From contig CM049318.1 in assembly GCA_026874595.1 (NCBI GenBank), positions 30,970,956 through 31,034,955 of the forward strand: a stretch of DNA of 64,000 nt. The letters run 5' to 3'. Both the position numbers and the translations under genes were made by a program. This document shows, one piece after another, positions 47,202 to 57,635 of this stretch. This stretch comes from Sipunculus nudus. Lineage: Eukaryota > Annelida > Sipuncula > Golfingiida > Sipunculidae. The notes under the pieces are model-generated. The model searched no databases. It was not told where the DNA came from and saw only the letters and a program-made list of their open reading frames with translations. Positions within the stretch are counted from its first letter, which is position 1; every line of letters starts with the position of its first letter.

Positions 47202-48354
47202 ATTCCAAAGCTATCAGAAGAAGCAGCTAATCACTACCTCCAGCCGTTTGCCAAAACACTTGGCACAGAGAACAAACTCTGGCAGTCCAGCTTTATTCGT
47301 TATGTGCGCTGGGCACAGAGAGGTGACAGGACATATTTCAAAGGCAACTGTCGGGCTGAAATGAAGAAGGCATTGGCTTATGACATTGACTTTATGATAG
47401 ATACCCACGGTAACATTCGCCAAACACAGTGTGAAAGTGCTGCAGGAATGGGGACCAGTGCCCACTGCAAACATATAATTTCCTTGTTATTTTGCTTGGT
47501 ACAATGCCTTGTATCTGGCAACTTAAAAGTTGAGCAAACATGTACTGACCGGCTACAGTCATTTCATAAGACAAAGAGGTTCACTGGTTCACCTAAAAAA
47601 TCGAAGGACCTTGTTTTTGGCAAGATTTCAGAACAGCGAGGCAATAATTCGACCACAGAAAATGATCCTACTATTATTTATGATCCAAGGCCTTCTGATG
47701 AAAGAAATATTTCTGGGTACATTGACCGTCTCAAAAACCAGGCAGTAGCACATGCCTCTGATGATAAATCAAGAAAAAATGGATTCATGCAAATGATTGA
47801 ACCCCTCTGCTTTGTGTCTTGATCACAATTATTGTGCTGAAGCTGACCCAAACTCCCTCCTGATGTACCTTAGGGTCACTACTATAACGCAGGACCATTG
47901 CCAGGAACTGGAGGAGAAAACAAGGGGTCAGTCCAGCAGTGCCCTGTGGATAGATGAGAGGCTGCACAAGGTGCAGTCCTCCAACTTTGGTAGGATCTGC
48001 AAGGCCACAGATAGGACTGACATGGAATCTTTGGCCACAGACTTGACATACTCTACCAAGGTCCGTTTCCAGGGCCATGAGACATGGCTGCACATATGAA
48101 AGTGTTGCCATCTGTGAGTACCAAAAACTAACTGGCAATACAGTTCACACATGTGGTTTGTTTGTGAGACCAGAGGATCCATATTTGGGCAGCTCCCCAG
48201 AATTGTATAGTAGATGAGAATACTCTCATTGAAGTGAAATGTCAATACACAGCAAGGGACAAACCCATAACACCGGACACTGTAAACTTTCTAACAGAGA
48301 AGGCTGGTTGTCTAGAGCTTTGTCCTGACCATGAGATCATACATAATTCCACAG
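47202..48354 (+). pseudogene. SWIM zinc finger and YqaJ nuclease region of the transposon
   Basis: The acceptor is ttattacag at 47201 and the donor GTATAA at 48355. The frame opens LSEEAANHYLQPF, then a SWIM-like finger: Cys 47430, Ser 47436 where the second Cys is expected, Cys 47466 and His 47472. It continues to a YqaJ-type (lambda-exonuclease fold) nuclease: WIDERLHKVQSSNFGRICKA, CGLFVRPEDPYLGSSPE and LIEVKCQYTARDKPITPDTV. The usual SSPD aspartate is Glu (48200-48202); the E-x-K pair (48231-48239) is kept. At least three frameshifts occur (near 47815, 48090 and 48210). The exon that should follow is not found. Confidence 0.8.
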
Positions 48355-48950
48355 GTATAAGTATTAATCAAGTATTTGACATTAATTAATCATTTCATTA
48401 TGGTATGAATACTACTTATAAACATGGCAACAGTATTTTTATATAATATTTTCTGTGTTAGATCATGCATGATTCTGTAACAATAAAAGGAACCTTAATG
48501 TAATATAATATTAACTTTGATCATACATAATTCAGTGTGTAAAGGTATCAATCCAGTATCATTTGGAGGTACATATATGTATAGGTATGTATATATTGAT
48601 AAATACAGCAAGTATTGTAGCATAACATTTGCTAAAATGGAGATCATTCATGATTTTGCATGTAAAAGTATTCATCCAGTATCTTTATGAAGTACAATAT
48701 GTTATGAATGCAACAACATTTTTGTAATATTTCATTATTTGGGTAAGAGCATACAATCATGATTCTGCTTGTAACAGTATTAATCCAGTATCATTATTGA
48801 GTAAACATATCTGATAAACACAACAACATTATTGTAATGTAACTTGATATTTATAGACCAGACATCATCTTGATTGTTGCAGTATCATTATGATGTACAA
48901 TATGATATGTATACTACTGATAAACACAGAAATTTATTTGCTGGGAGAAC
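48330..48950. repeat. Degenerate ~110-130 bp tandem repeats inside the transposon
   Basis: The phrase GATCATxCATxATTC, then AGTATxAATCCAGTATCATTATGA, then GATAAACACxACAACATTATTGTAAT recurs four to five times with drift. The first unit contains the exon end and splice donor at 48355, so the array appears to have grown from the exon-intron junction. Confidence 0.7.
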
Positions 48951-49139
48951 AGGGAATTTATTGTTAACTCACAACTCATTTATGTGACACCATGTGAAAT
49001 AATATATTGCCAAAAAATGTAGGAATTTATGCTTCAGTGTGAACAATGCAACTGCGAGCATTGCACAACATAAAACAAACAAAAACAATTGTATTTGCCT
49101 AAATGGACTCAATTGAATTCATGGGTTGGGTCGTTATTT

Positions 49140-49835
49140 TGTAGGTTTTGGCAAGGCCTATTATTCTTTCAATTTTCACCCTTTTTACTGGCCACTTTCC
49201 TGTCTTTTGCCAAAGATTTTGATTTAAACTGGTTACCTTTTTTCAGGAAAGAGGGGATGTTAACAGTGACAACATTAGGGACAAATGGATCTTGCACATT
49301 GATCCCCTTGTCTGCCATCAGACTGTCCCCCCTGTCACAAGCCTGCATTAGCCCATTCCTCTCCACAAGTTGCCTGTCACTAAATGTCCCTCCATAGGCG
49401 ATGTGAAGGTGGAAGACTAAGCCACCAGGGGTGGCACCTACAACAACCTTTGCGGTGTTCCTAGTTTTATAAGAAGAAAACGATGCTTGCTGTGTTGTTG
49501 GCCATTTTGGTTTCTAAAGGGGACATTCCATGCTATCCAAAATTCCCCTGATTGTTGGAAATTTCTTTGCAAAATCTGACGGCATGAAATAAGAAATTAG
49601 ATTCCTTGAAACCCAGGTGTCTAGTTCCTTCCATTGACAGTACATAAAGTTAACCAGGGTGACAAAAATATTTGACACAGAAAATTTTGAAATGTCAAAC
49701 ATTATTGACAGATCTAAGTTTGAGCTATGCCTTCTCAGCTTAATCAGTGTCAGGAACAGTTGATTTGGCAATCACCAATTGACACTGACGCCTCCTTTTA
49801 TTTAGACTGAATGCAGCAGGTCTCAGACAATTAAG
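49140..49835 (-). pseudogene. DDE_Tnp_4 catalytic region of the transposon's transposase
   Basis: Reading down the minus strand: CLRPAAFSLN, LFLTLIKLRRHSSNLDLS, VSNIFVTLVNFMY, then GILDSMECP (first acidic residue D, codon 49535-49537). After a stop and frame change come RNTAKVVVGATPGGLVFHLH, DRQLVERNG and LMADKGINVQDPFVP (second D, 49310-49312). In another frame is KIERIIGLAKTY (E, 49168-49170). This is the DDE order of DDE_Tnp_4 (HARBI/ISL2EU-like) transposases. All three residues survive but in at least three reading frames, so no active enzyme is made. Confidence 0.85.
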
Positions 49836-49841
49836 TACACA

Positions 49842-50716
49842 CAGGGTTGGAAAGTTTCTGCCATTGCCATTTCTGCCATGGTTTTCTGCCCGGCAATTGC
49901 CGGGCGGCAGAAATACTTTACTGCCCTTATTTCTGCCCTTAGGGCTGAAACACCCTGAAACTGCAGTAAACATATTTAAAAAAAGAGCAACTACATAAAG
50001 AAGCAGGATAAAAATAACTATTTGTGACATTAAACAGTCTCAAATAAATGACATGTTTGTAATTGACTTTTGTACCTAGTGAGATTAGTACATCACTAAT
50101 TAGCTCCAGCCATGCACATCATCACTCCTCTTGCCCCAGTCCTGTATTGAGCCGTTGTAATAACAAACAGGGGAAAGCAATACAATAGCCATGTGATGGG
50201 CATTTTAGGCAATTTAGCAATGGGAATTTTAGGCAGGTTAACCATGATAAGTGAACACTGTGCAGGTAATTCACCTTATATAATGATACTTGAGGATTAC
50301 TGATAATCAATCACTTGAACACTACTACTGGACACATTGTCATTAGGCTGTGTAAGTAATCATGTTCAAAGGCGGAAGAAAGAAAGACCCTATATGGGTA
50401 CATTTCCTTGAGGTTGAGGTTAATGGTAAAACCCTAGCTGAATGCAGCAACTGTGGAAACAGACAATTACCTAAACAATACAGACTCAAAGAACATTATA
50501 AAAAATGTGTTGCCTCTGAACAGCCACCTCCATCAAAAAGGAAAAGAGAGGACTCTTTCCGAATGGATAATGAAAAGTGTATTGTAACGACTCCATCAGC
50601 TGATGCGAAACTACAGCCACAGGTGACTGACAGCTTCATACGCACCAGTTCAACAACAAAGACGTCACTTGATAAAGAGATAGCCAAACTGTTCTATGCA
50701 TGCAATATTACAAAAG
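49842..50716 (+). mobile_element. Nested 5' fragment of a hAT element with BED finger
   Basis: It begins with a hAT-like terminal sequence (CAGGGTTGGAAAGTTTCTGCC), then a small GC-rich inverted repeat (CCCGGCAATTGCCGGG). From 50362 a 115-codon frame reads MFKGGRKKDPIWVHF, CSNCGN and LKEHYKKC (BED-type zinc finger), then SLDKEIAKLFYACN, typical of hAT transposase N-termini. It stops abruptly at about 50716 where the THAP transposase coding sequence resumes on the other strand. No right terminus is seen. The fragment splits the host transposase between the TGLENY and CLRPAAF motifs. Confidence 0.75.
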
Positions 50717-51047
50717 TAGTTTTCTTATAATTCTCCAGGCCTGTCAGGTGGTGGACGACTGCATCGTTGGTGACAAACCTCTCATTGCTGTCAGGTGGGT
50801 CAGCTGGTGTCTGGGTTCCTGCACTTTTCATTGATGATGGCTCCACATCGGTTACCTGGGTTTCTTCTTGTTTGAGGCTCTTTTTCTGTTGCAATGACCA
50901 CCTCATTGCCAACATGAGGAACTTCCACAACTGGAGCATGAAACCTCTTCACCCTCTTCCTGGCACGAGAAGCCCTGGCTTGCTGGGTCCACGGAAACTG
51001 ACTGGGCACAACACCTGGCTTCAGAAGTCTCCTTTTTGGGGTGTCAA
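50717..51047 (-). pseudogene. Second exon of the THAP transposase, frameshifted
   Basis: The acceptor is tttattcag, entering in phase 1, which matches the THAP exon. It reads DTPKRRLLKPGVVPSQFPW, then a basic linker and VVEVPHVGNEVV. A frame change near 50870-50890 leads to SAGTQTPAD and VVHHLTGLENYKK. The exon is cut by the hAT fragment. This is the linker between THAP and DDE parts. Confidence 0.7.
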
Positions 51048-51716
51048 CTGAATAAAAACCAACTTGATTATAAATAAAACTTTTGAATGCATTTCATTGT
51101 CAATATTATTGTATTATTATTTCATAGCCAAAAATATGTTTTATGGGTCTTGTTGTAGGCTTCAATTGCATTCACTATCAGGATTTGACTTTGTTATGTA
51201 TGAATGAATGGGTGAATCATTAATAAATTTTATTCAAAAACATTATTCACCATACTTGAATTATAATATACCGCATATCACAAAATAAATTATATCCCAG
51301 TACTTCAATCTTGGATAATTTTGTAATGTATAATTAATAATAATTAAAAGTGCAGTTTAGGAGTCTTAGACTGCCTTTCTTACTTATCGTTTGTTTTTAT
51401 TTATTTTGTTTGCTCCCTCACAGTGCTTAATTGAAGATTCTATCAACATTCAATAAGATTCATGTAAAAATATTACAAAGAAAGTTTACATTAAAGGATA
51501 AAAAAAAATGAGTTTGGCTAGTGTCAGGTCGCCACTGATGGCGAAAGTGATGCATTTTTACATATCACAATAGTAGGAGTGTACCTGTCTTTAACATAAG
51601 ACCTGTGTTTAGCCAAGTATAGAAAATATCCAGTTAAATTATAGTATAATTATTTCTACGAATAAATGATTGTCCCATCGATCATAAAAACACTTCCAAT
51701 ACGGCGATAGACTCAC

Positions 51717-51903
51717 CATAGTACGTCTCCGTGGTGTAGTTCTCTGCGGTGAAATTGGCATGGCACACGACGGCTCCGTCTGTCGGGATCCACTCGTAAT
51801 GTTTTATGGCGATAAGCCACTTCTTAGACATTTTTCGATCCTTTGGCCAAGTATGACGACCTCGGTTCGAACATTGAGGCACGCAACAGCCGGTATTCGG
51901 CAT
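51717..51903 (-). CDS. THAP zinc-finger first exon of the transposase
   Basis: The ATG at 51903 begins MPNTGCCVPQCSNRG, with W (HTWPKD) and KKWLIAIKHYEWIP following, then VVCHANFTAENY. The donor is GTGAGT in phase 1. This is the C2CH THAP DNA-binding fold. The final zinc ligand, normally H in V-C-x-x-H-F, is Asn (CHAN), which should break zinc binding. The first exon is otherwise open. THAP modules recognise transposon ends. Confidence 0.8.
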
Positions 51904-51919
51904 ATTTGTTGAGACTTGC

Positions 51920-52862
51920 AACGGACTTGGCGTTTGCCTTGGTGCAAGGCTTAGAATTACACACCAGGTGACCCGGGCTCGATACTCAGCCTTGAATATG
52001 TTCTTACGAAATATCGTAGCGGTCCTTCTGATTTATCAGAAGGAAAGAATAAATGAGTAATTAAGAATAAGATGCAGCTTAAACTATGTTCACTCTACCT
52101 ATATATCCTTTATATATCAGTTTCCATACATGTGGAGTCTCCTGTTTTATGCTATATATGATATAACAGCATTTTATCATGAAGAGAAAAGCAGAAGACC
52201 ATCACTGACACAGCCATGTTGCTGAGGCATGAACTCTGGTCACCTATGACCTGACCTGTGACCTGACCTCTGGTGTACCAGAGTAATTTATTGCTAATAA
52301 ATCTATTTTAAAAAATCTTATTTCATGAATAATACTTATGAGTGAATGATAACAGGTTGATAATAGGTTTTAACAAATTTGCCTATGGAAGTTATGGAAA
52401 CAATATTTACTATAATTTATTTGGAACAATAATCAGAGGACAACTTTTCTCATATCAATAAGGTCAAGGACAGGGTCATGTGACAAAAGATAAACATGAC
52501 CGCATGGCAGGCTAAAAAAACCAACAGGAGTTGAAATCTTAACAATTTCCTTATAAGGGCACTTCTACATAATTTTTATTTGCTCCAGAACAGTTAATTA
52601 GCCATTATTGGTAAGAAATTTGCTAAATTTCCTCCATTTTCTCTGTTTATTTTGCAAAAATCCCAATATACCCCTGCTACGCTTTTCCATAAGAAGATCC
52701 CCATAACTGAAATCTCATTTCAGTTATGAACCCATAACAAACTTGGCGGGAACATGATAGTAAACAAAGAGTCAAGGAAGCTACATCCGGGTCACCGTGT
52801 AAGGCATGGCCCGCTATGCCACTAGCGCGCCCTATCGGTGGCAGCTTTGCGCACGATCCCTC
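51920..52862. other. Right subterminal region of the transposon
   Basis: Non-coding. A tRNA-like phrase at about 51928-51980 (GACTTGGCGTTTGCC...AGGTGACCCGGGCTCGATACTC) could be a SINE head but is too degenerate to call. The last 20 bases form the right inverted repeat. Confidence 0.5.
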
Positions 52863-52865
52863 ATT

Positions 52866-53750
52866 ATACGACATGTCATGGAAATCAAACTGGACGTGGA
52901 TCCAGAGAGCAAACCACGAGAAAAAGCTAATCAGCATTTTCGTTGCCTTTGATGTCCCCACGTAATAAACGTAAAATGAGACACCCTGTGTTCACTAAAC
53001 TAAGTTCTCACGCTAACACCTAAACATTCTATTCTATATTAAGGTAAAATAAATTATTAAAACAATCATATGGTTATACTCCTTACTAAAATATGCAATG
53101 AAATAACTAAGTTTTACAGTGTTTACTTCTACTTTTTACCAGGGTTTACTTAGTACGACATTCCATGCTTTACATGCTCTTGCGTGTTCTGATATACAAA
53201 TATGATGATCAATATACTTTTAAGTAACCCTTATGGATTGAATGGCTTTAACCAAGGAAGCTTTACTAAAGCTCCGCTCCATTAGTCTATTCCCATGGTA
53301 ATGCATGAAACGTGAAATACGATACGCAAACAATTTGCATTTGTTGGTCATAAAAATACCACTTCGAGATATGTATATAGGAAACGTATCCTTTTAGGAT
53401 GTGTGCATGAATATATGAGACAGGAAATGTGATAGATCCATGACTTCACCAAAACGCAATCCGTTCGGAGGAATTGGTAAATTTTACATCAACGTGTGAC
53501 AGGTATGGCCTCATTTTAAGAGTACACAAATCAGAAAAAAAGGAATGATAAATAATAAATTGATATTATTAAATGTACATTTTACATTGATAATTTATGA
53601 ATATTATATAAATGTATATATTAATATGATATATTATAATATTATAGAATATTATAAAAAATATAATATAAATGTGATATTTTTAAGACTAGGATAATTA
53701 AACAGCCTCTCTCTCTCACTCTCTCACTTTTCTCTCTCTCTCTCTCTCTC

Positions 53751-53815
<65 letters not shown>

Positions 53816-54458
53816 CTATGTTTCTTCTTTTTCATTTTTGTTTTAGAGGGAGAAACGGAAATCCAGTACTCCGTCAGCTGCAGCAATCCTGATTTCTTTA
53901 TTAACAAGAGGAGAAAATTTAATGCAGTTAGAGGCAAAGGGATGAATTCCTGGCAATGTACTAAGTGCAGAAATCCTATTTTCTTTGTATGAGTAGGTCA
54001 GGTTCTACCAATACACAAGCACTGTTTGTCAGTATATCGGCAAACACCGGCGTGATCACACAATGTTAACAAATATGGTCAAAGACGAATTTCAGTATTA
54101 GTTGTTTCAGAGATCTATGCAGAGATATACGTTTGAGTTAGTCAAGGAGTTGTATCACAACCAAATGTTATCAACGTACACTGTATGTAAACATTATATT
54201 GCCTATATTAGGCTGTGGGTATTTAAATAAAATCGTTACCTTTGACTTGTTTAAAAAAATAGTTTATTAGAGCATAGAATAAATATTGGCATGTGTTATG
54301 TGACACAATCGAGAGAAAACAGGAAATGGTCATATTTTATAAAGAGCAGACCATAAAGGTGTCAACCACTAATAATTAACATTCATATGTGACAGCATTG
54401 AGTCCCGTATACAATGAGTTGGTCATAAATGAGCTTATGAATATAGAAACCATCGGAC
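52866..54458. other. Non-coding, block B counterpart of 13199-14672
   Basis: Aligns with block A with many substitutions and several small deletions. It holds a compound (CT)n(CA)n(TA)n repeat at 53703-53812, larger than the CT/TA tract in A, and a small B-only stretch at about 53815-53975. No exon is seen. Confidence 0.6.
53703..53812. repeat. Compound (CT)n(CA)n(TA)n microsatellite
   Basis: Three dinucleotide runs in succession. The block A homologue (about 14104-14158) lacks the CA part. Confidence 0.95.
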
Positions 54459-54830
54459 AAAGCCGGGAGACCGTGGGTTCGAATCTCAGCCGAGGCGGTG
54501 ACGTTATTCACGGTCGTCCCCCTCCCAGGGCTAGCGCTCTGCAGGCTGTGCCCCACAGCCGTGTATCACACACATACGAGTGCGTCTTTTGGGGGTTCCT
54601 CGGTGTTATGACCCTGGAATGGGGTTGATTACACACCCAGGACCCGGGCCTGGGTGACACCAGGATGCAAAATAAAAAAAAAATGATAGGAAGCGAGTGC
54701 TACCGCCCTCTCATGAAGTCCCAAACCGATAAGGAAACTCTGCAGTAGTACATACTTAGATTAAGAATTAGATCAGTCAGCATTTGAAAATGGAGGCAGT
54801 TACCTCCACCAGATAAAAAATTTAAAAAAA
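54459..54830 (+). mobile_element. SINE of the second insertion, head deleted, block B
   Basis: Starts within the tRNA-like head at AAAGCCGGGAGACC and keeps the B box and body. The right direct repeat AAGTTTAGTGAAGAA is at 54831-54845, but the left one and the A box are gone with ~280 bp that block A retains (14673-14947). Confidence 0.85.
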
Positions 54831-54845
54831 AAGTTTAGTGAAGAA

Positions 54846-55907
54846 GGATGTACAACAACTTTTGTATCTTGCTTAGCAATGACACTTATTATCTACACAA
54901 AACTGACAGTCCTCCGCAATTTATTTTTTTAAAAAACGCATATTTTGTTTTGGTTACCCTTAAAGCATGAGCAGTCTGTTGAAACTATTGATCATGCTTC
55001 GTTGTAGTTTAGTATCATATCATCAACACATAACTTTCAATCAATGTAATTGAAAGATTTCATACTTATGTAACCCCGCAACGATAAAGCCGCAATCATA
55101 GAAATGTAAAAGTAGAAATGTATTTTCATCTGGCGGTTGGGCGTTCCTGATAAGGAAATGAAATTAAGCTTTCTGGATCAAGAGCAAGAATATACCGAGC
55201 CCCTATATTTAACCAACTGATCGGTTCTAACAAGAAGAATCGCGGTATAACATTATTAATTATTAAATTAATCTGGATTACACTCCGTTGTGGTGCCATG
55301 AATAGTGCCGTTTGGTAGTATCTGGTAGTGGAGGTAAAGGAGAAAAAAACTACAGCAACTACGGTCTCCTCGAGTGAGAGTTATATCCGTCCTCAGTCCA
55401 GGCCTCATATGCCACTAACGTGTAATCGTCATAGTTTAAAAGGGTAATCACAAAAGTGACCAAAATATGAAAATATAACTATATGAATACTGTCACTAGC
55501 AAGGGTTGAGTGTTTATGTCAAAGGTCTGTTATATTGTCTTTGCTTTAAAGTAAACCTATTTATAAATGCACATACTGAGCATAAATTACTAAACAGTTA
55601 AATTCTCACAACTGCTGATGGTTAAAAACTAATTTAAATTTCATTTTGATAATAATAACATTGCTAATACTATTACCACTATTACTACTACTACTTCTAC
55701 TACTACAACTACTACTACTGCTACTAAGAATAATGATAAAAATTATTAATTTTATTTAAATCTTATATATATATATATATATATTGTAAATTATATATAA
55801 ATTATATTATATGAATAGTGATATATGAAAGACTAAGATTATCATAGAGCGACTTATCAAACATATCCTGTAATATAAAACAATAATGTAAATGTAAAAT
55901 AACATAC
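54846..55907. other. Non-coding, block B upstream region
   Basis: Aligns with A 15378-16431 except at about 55255-55500, where B has a different sequence (CTCCGTTGTGGTGCC...GGTAGTATCTGG...GTCCAGGCC) that recurs in diverged form at about 58880-59070. An (ACT)n-type run lies at 55678-55725. Confidence 0.5.
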
Positions 55908-55968
55908 CCGATCCATAAACTCTATCTACCAAGGCAGCGGCAACCAAAAGCAGCACCAGGCTTGTCAT
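55908..55968 (-). CDS. Signal-peptide first exon, block B, type 1
   Basis: The ATG at 55968-55966 begins MTSLVLLLVAAALVDRVYG, donor GTATGT, phase 1. It is open and the homologue of 16432-16492. The nearest FA exon of copy B (36689-36843) carries a stop, and the 7-kb transposon and Gypsy remnant lie in the ~19-kb gap, so use of this exon by gene B is doubtful. Confidence 0.65.
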
Positions 55969-56681
55969 TATGAAAAGATCCCCTAAACAGCAGCAAGAGA
56001 ATTAAAATTTGGCAATCACACATTAAAGTAAAAGTGTTACTAGAGCACTGCGTATGCACATGTATTCTTATCAAGACTGATAGCCTTACCTTAAAATATG
56101 ACTCACAGAAATGTTTCCGTGTATCCTTCCAGAGATCAATTCAGACGGCTGAGAATATGTATACACACAACTAAGTGAACACAAGGTATAAGTACTTAGT
56201 GCTGCCGGGTGTTTCGACGTTCAACAAGGCATAACGTGACCAATAAGTTTCATTTTGTAATCATACACATAATTTGCAGTCTTGCCTGGTAACATTCACG
56301 CGTGTGTATATATTGTACATTATCTGTAACTGTCTCCTGAGAACAACATTGACACTCAATAATACCTCATGCATAATTAATATTACGTTCATGTTTCCGA
56401 ATCATATATAAGAGACAACATGGTATACATGTCAGACACACACACACTCAAAATTGAATATTTGTCATCGAGTCCTCTTACGATAATGTTTATTTATGTC
56501 ACCTGAAGCTCAGTATCTTATCATATCCAAGTATTCGTCAACTATTTAGGAACGATTAAGTGTGATCAAGTTAAAGATAGTTTATATATATATATATATA
56601 TATTTAGCGAGCAAAATTATTGCTAAGTTAGGCAAGTTGAGTCTTCGTTTTCGTTTCCATAATTCACCGAAGTGGAGAAAC

Positions 56682-56743
<62 letters not shown>

Positions 56744-57374
56744 AATATATTTATATATATACATATATAATATGTCAACAAACGTATTCCGAATCTTATT
56801 ATATTATCATATAACACAACTCCCTATGAACAAATATAAATATAGATTTTACATAAAAAGAACCCTGTTCCTGGAGAATAAACATTTTTTCTATTTTTTT
56901 TTTCAACCAAAAAAGAATGAGGTTGTGTCAATTGTTTAACTACTGGCACATCTGTGAGCACTGTCAACTCTACTTTGACCAAAATCCTAGATCTGATCAA
57001 AAGCTTAATATTTCTTACACTGTCAGAACACTGACACTGTCAATGACACGTACATATACAAACGGAGAATGGCTTAAGGACCATACAGATGAAAAATGAG
57101 TGAATATAGAGACGCCATTGTACTCCGAGCACCCATGATATAAATATTAACTGTAATTGGACAAAAACCGTCTCCAACTATACCAACTATACTTAAGGAT
57201 TTTGTGGGTCCGAATACCCTGTTCGGTCGGAGTTCGTGTCCGTAAGTTTGTCCGTATGCTGTCACGGTAGGTATAAAGGTAGCACAGAGTTCAGTCGCGT
57301 CATCTGTCAGGTCGAAACGGATGTTGTGTCTTAGACCCCGTTGTGTTAATGTAGGTTTGTGTGTCGGTTAACAC

Positions 57375-57635
57375 TATGGACCTGTTGAAAAGGGGACATA
57401 TATTGGGATAAGGCGGGGAGTCATTCAGGGGAGTTTAAACAGACGTTTGCTCAGAGTTATGGTGTCAGGCTAGAGATCAGTCCGCTCAGGAACGAGAGGG
57501 TCGTGAGAGACCGCGATAGGAGCGTGTTGGGGCTCATGAGCATAAGTTAGAAGAGCGTGCTAGGGCTCGTGAGCACGAGATATATACTTACCGAATGGAG
57601 AGCGGGAGACTGGCGAGCCCGAGTTAAAGACTATT
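57375..57635 (+). pseudogene. Gag-like coiled-coil fragment
   Basis: The ATG at 57375 opens MDLLKRGHILG, then frames with stops give Glu/Arg-rich peptides (KLEERARAREHEI, RMESGRLAS). This is typical of the charged N-terminal gag region of molluscan Gypsy elements, such as the one at 44301. It is part of a ~320-bp segment absent from block A and ends in a G-tract (57636-57652). The call rests on composition. Confidence 0.4.

Larger units (their letters stand above)
45802..52862. mobile_element. ISL2EU-type DNA transposon, 7061 bp
   Basis: The ends are imperfect inverted repeats: GAGGACCCGTGCAGAAACGCT at the left, and the right end read in reverse is GAGGGATCGTGCGCAAAGCTG. ATT flanks both ends (45799-45801 and 52863-52865). 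Block A has the empty site (13196-13198) with matching flanks. Cargo is a plus-strand SAP/SWIM/YqaJ gene and a minus-strand THAP plus DDE_Tnp_4 transposase. As I recall the classification, this pairing is diagnostic of the ISL2EU superfamily, related to PIF/Harbinger and bacterial IS5-type elements. It is inactive: both genes are frameshifted and a hAT fragment interrupts one. Confidence 0.9.

Noticed and set aside
47785-48245. Minus-strand ORFs of 117 and 105 codons
   Set aside because: Shadows of the plus-strand YqaJ region, which carries the recognisable motifs.
48355-48950. CRISPR-like array
   Set aside because: The repeats are long, degenerate, AT-rich and contiguous, without unique spacers; they form a tandem repeat in a eukaryotic transposon.
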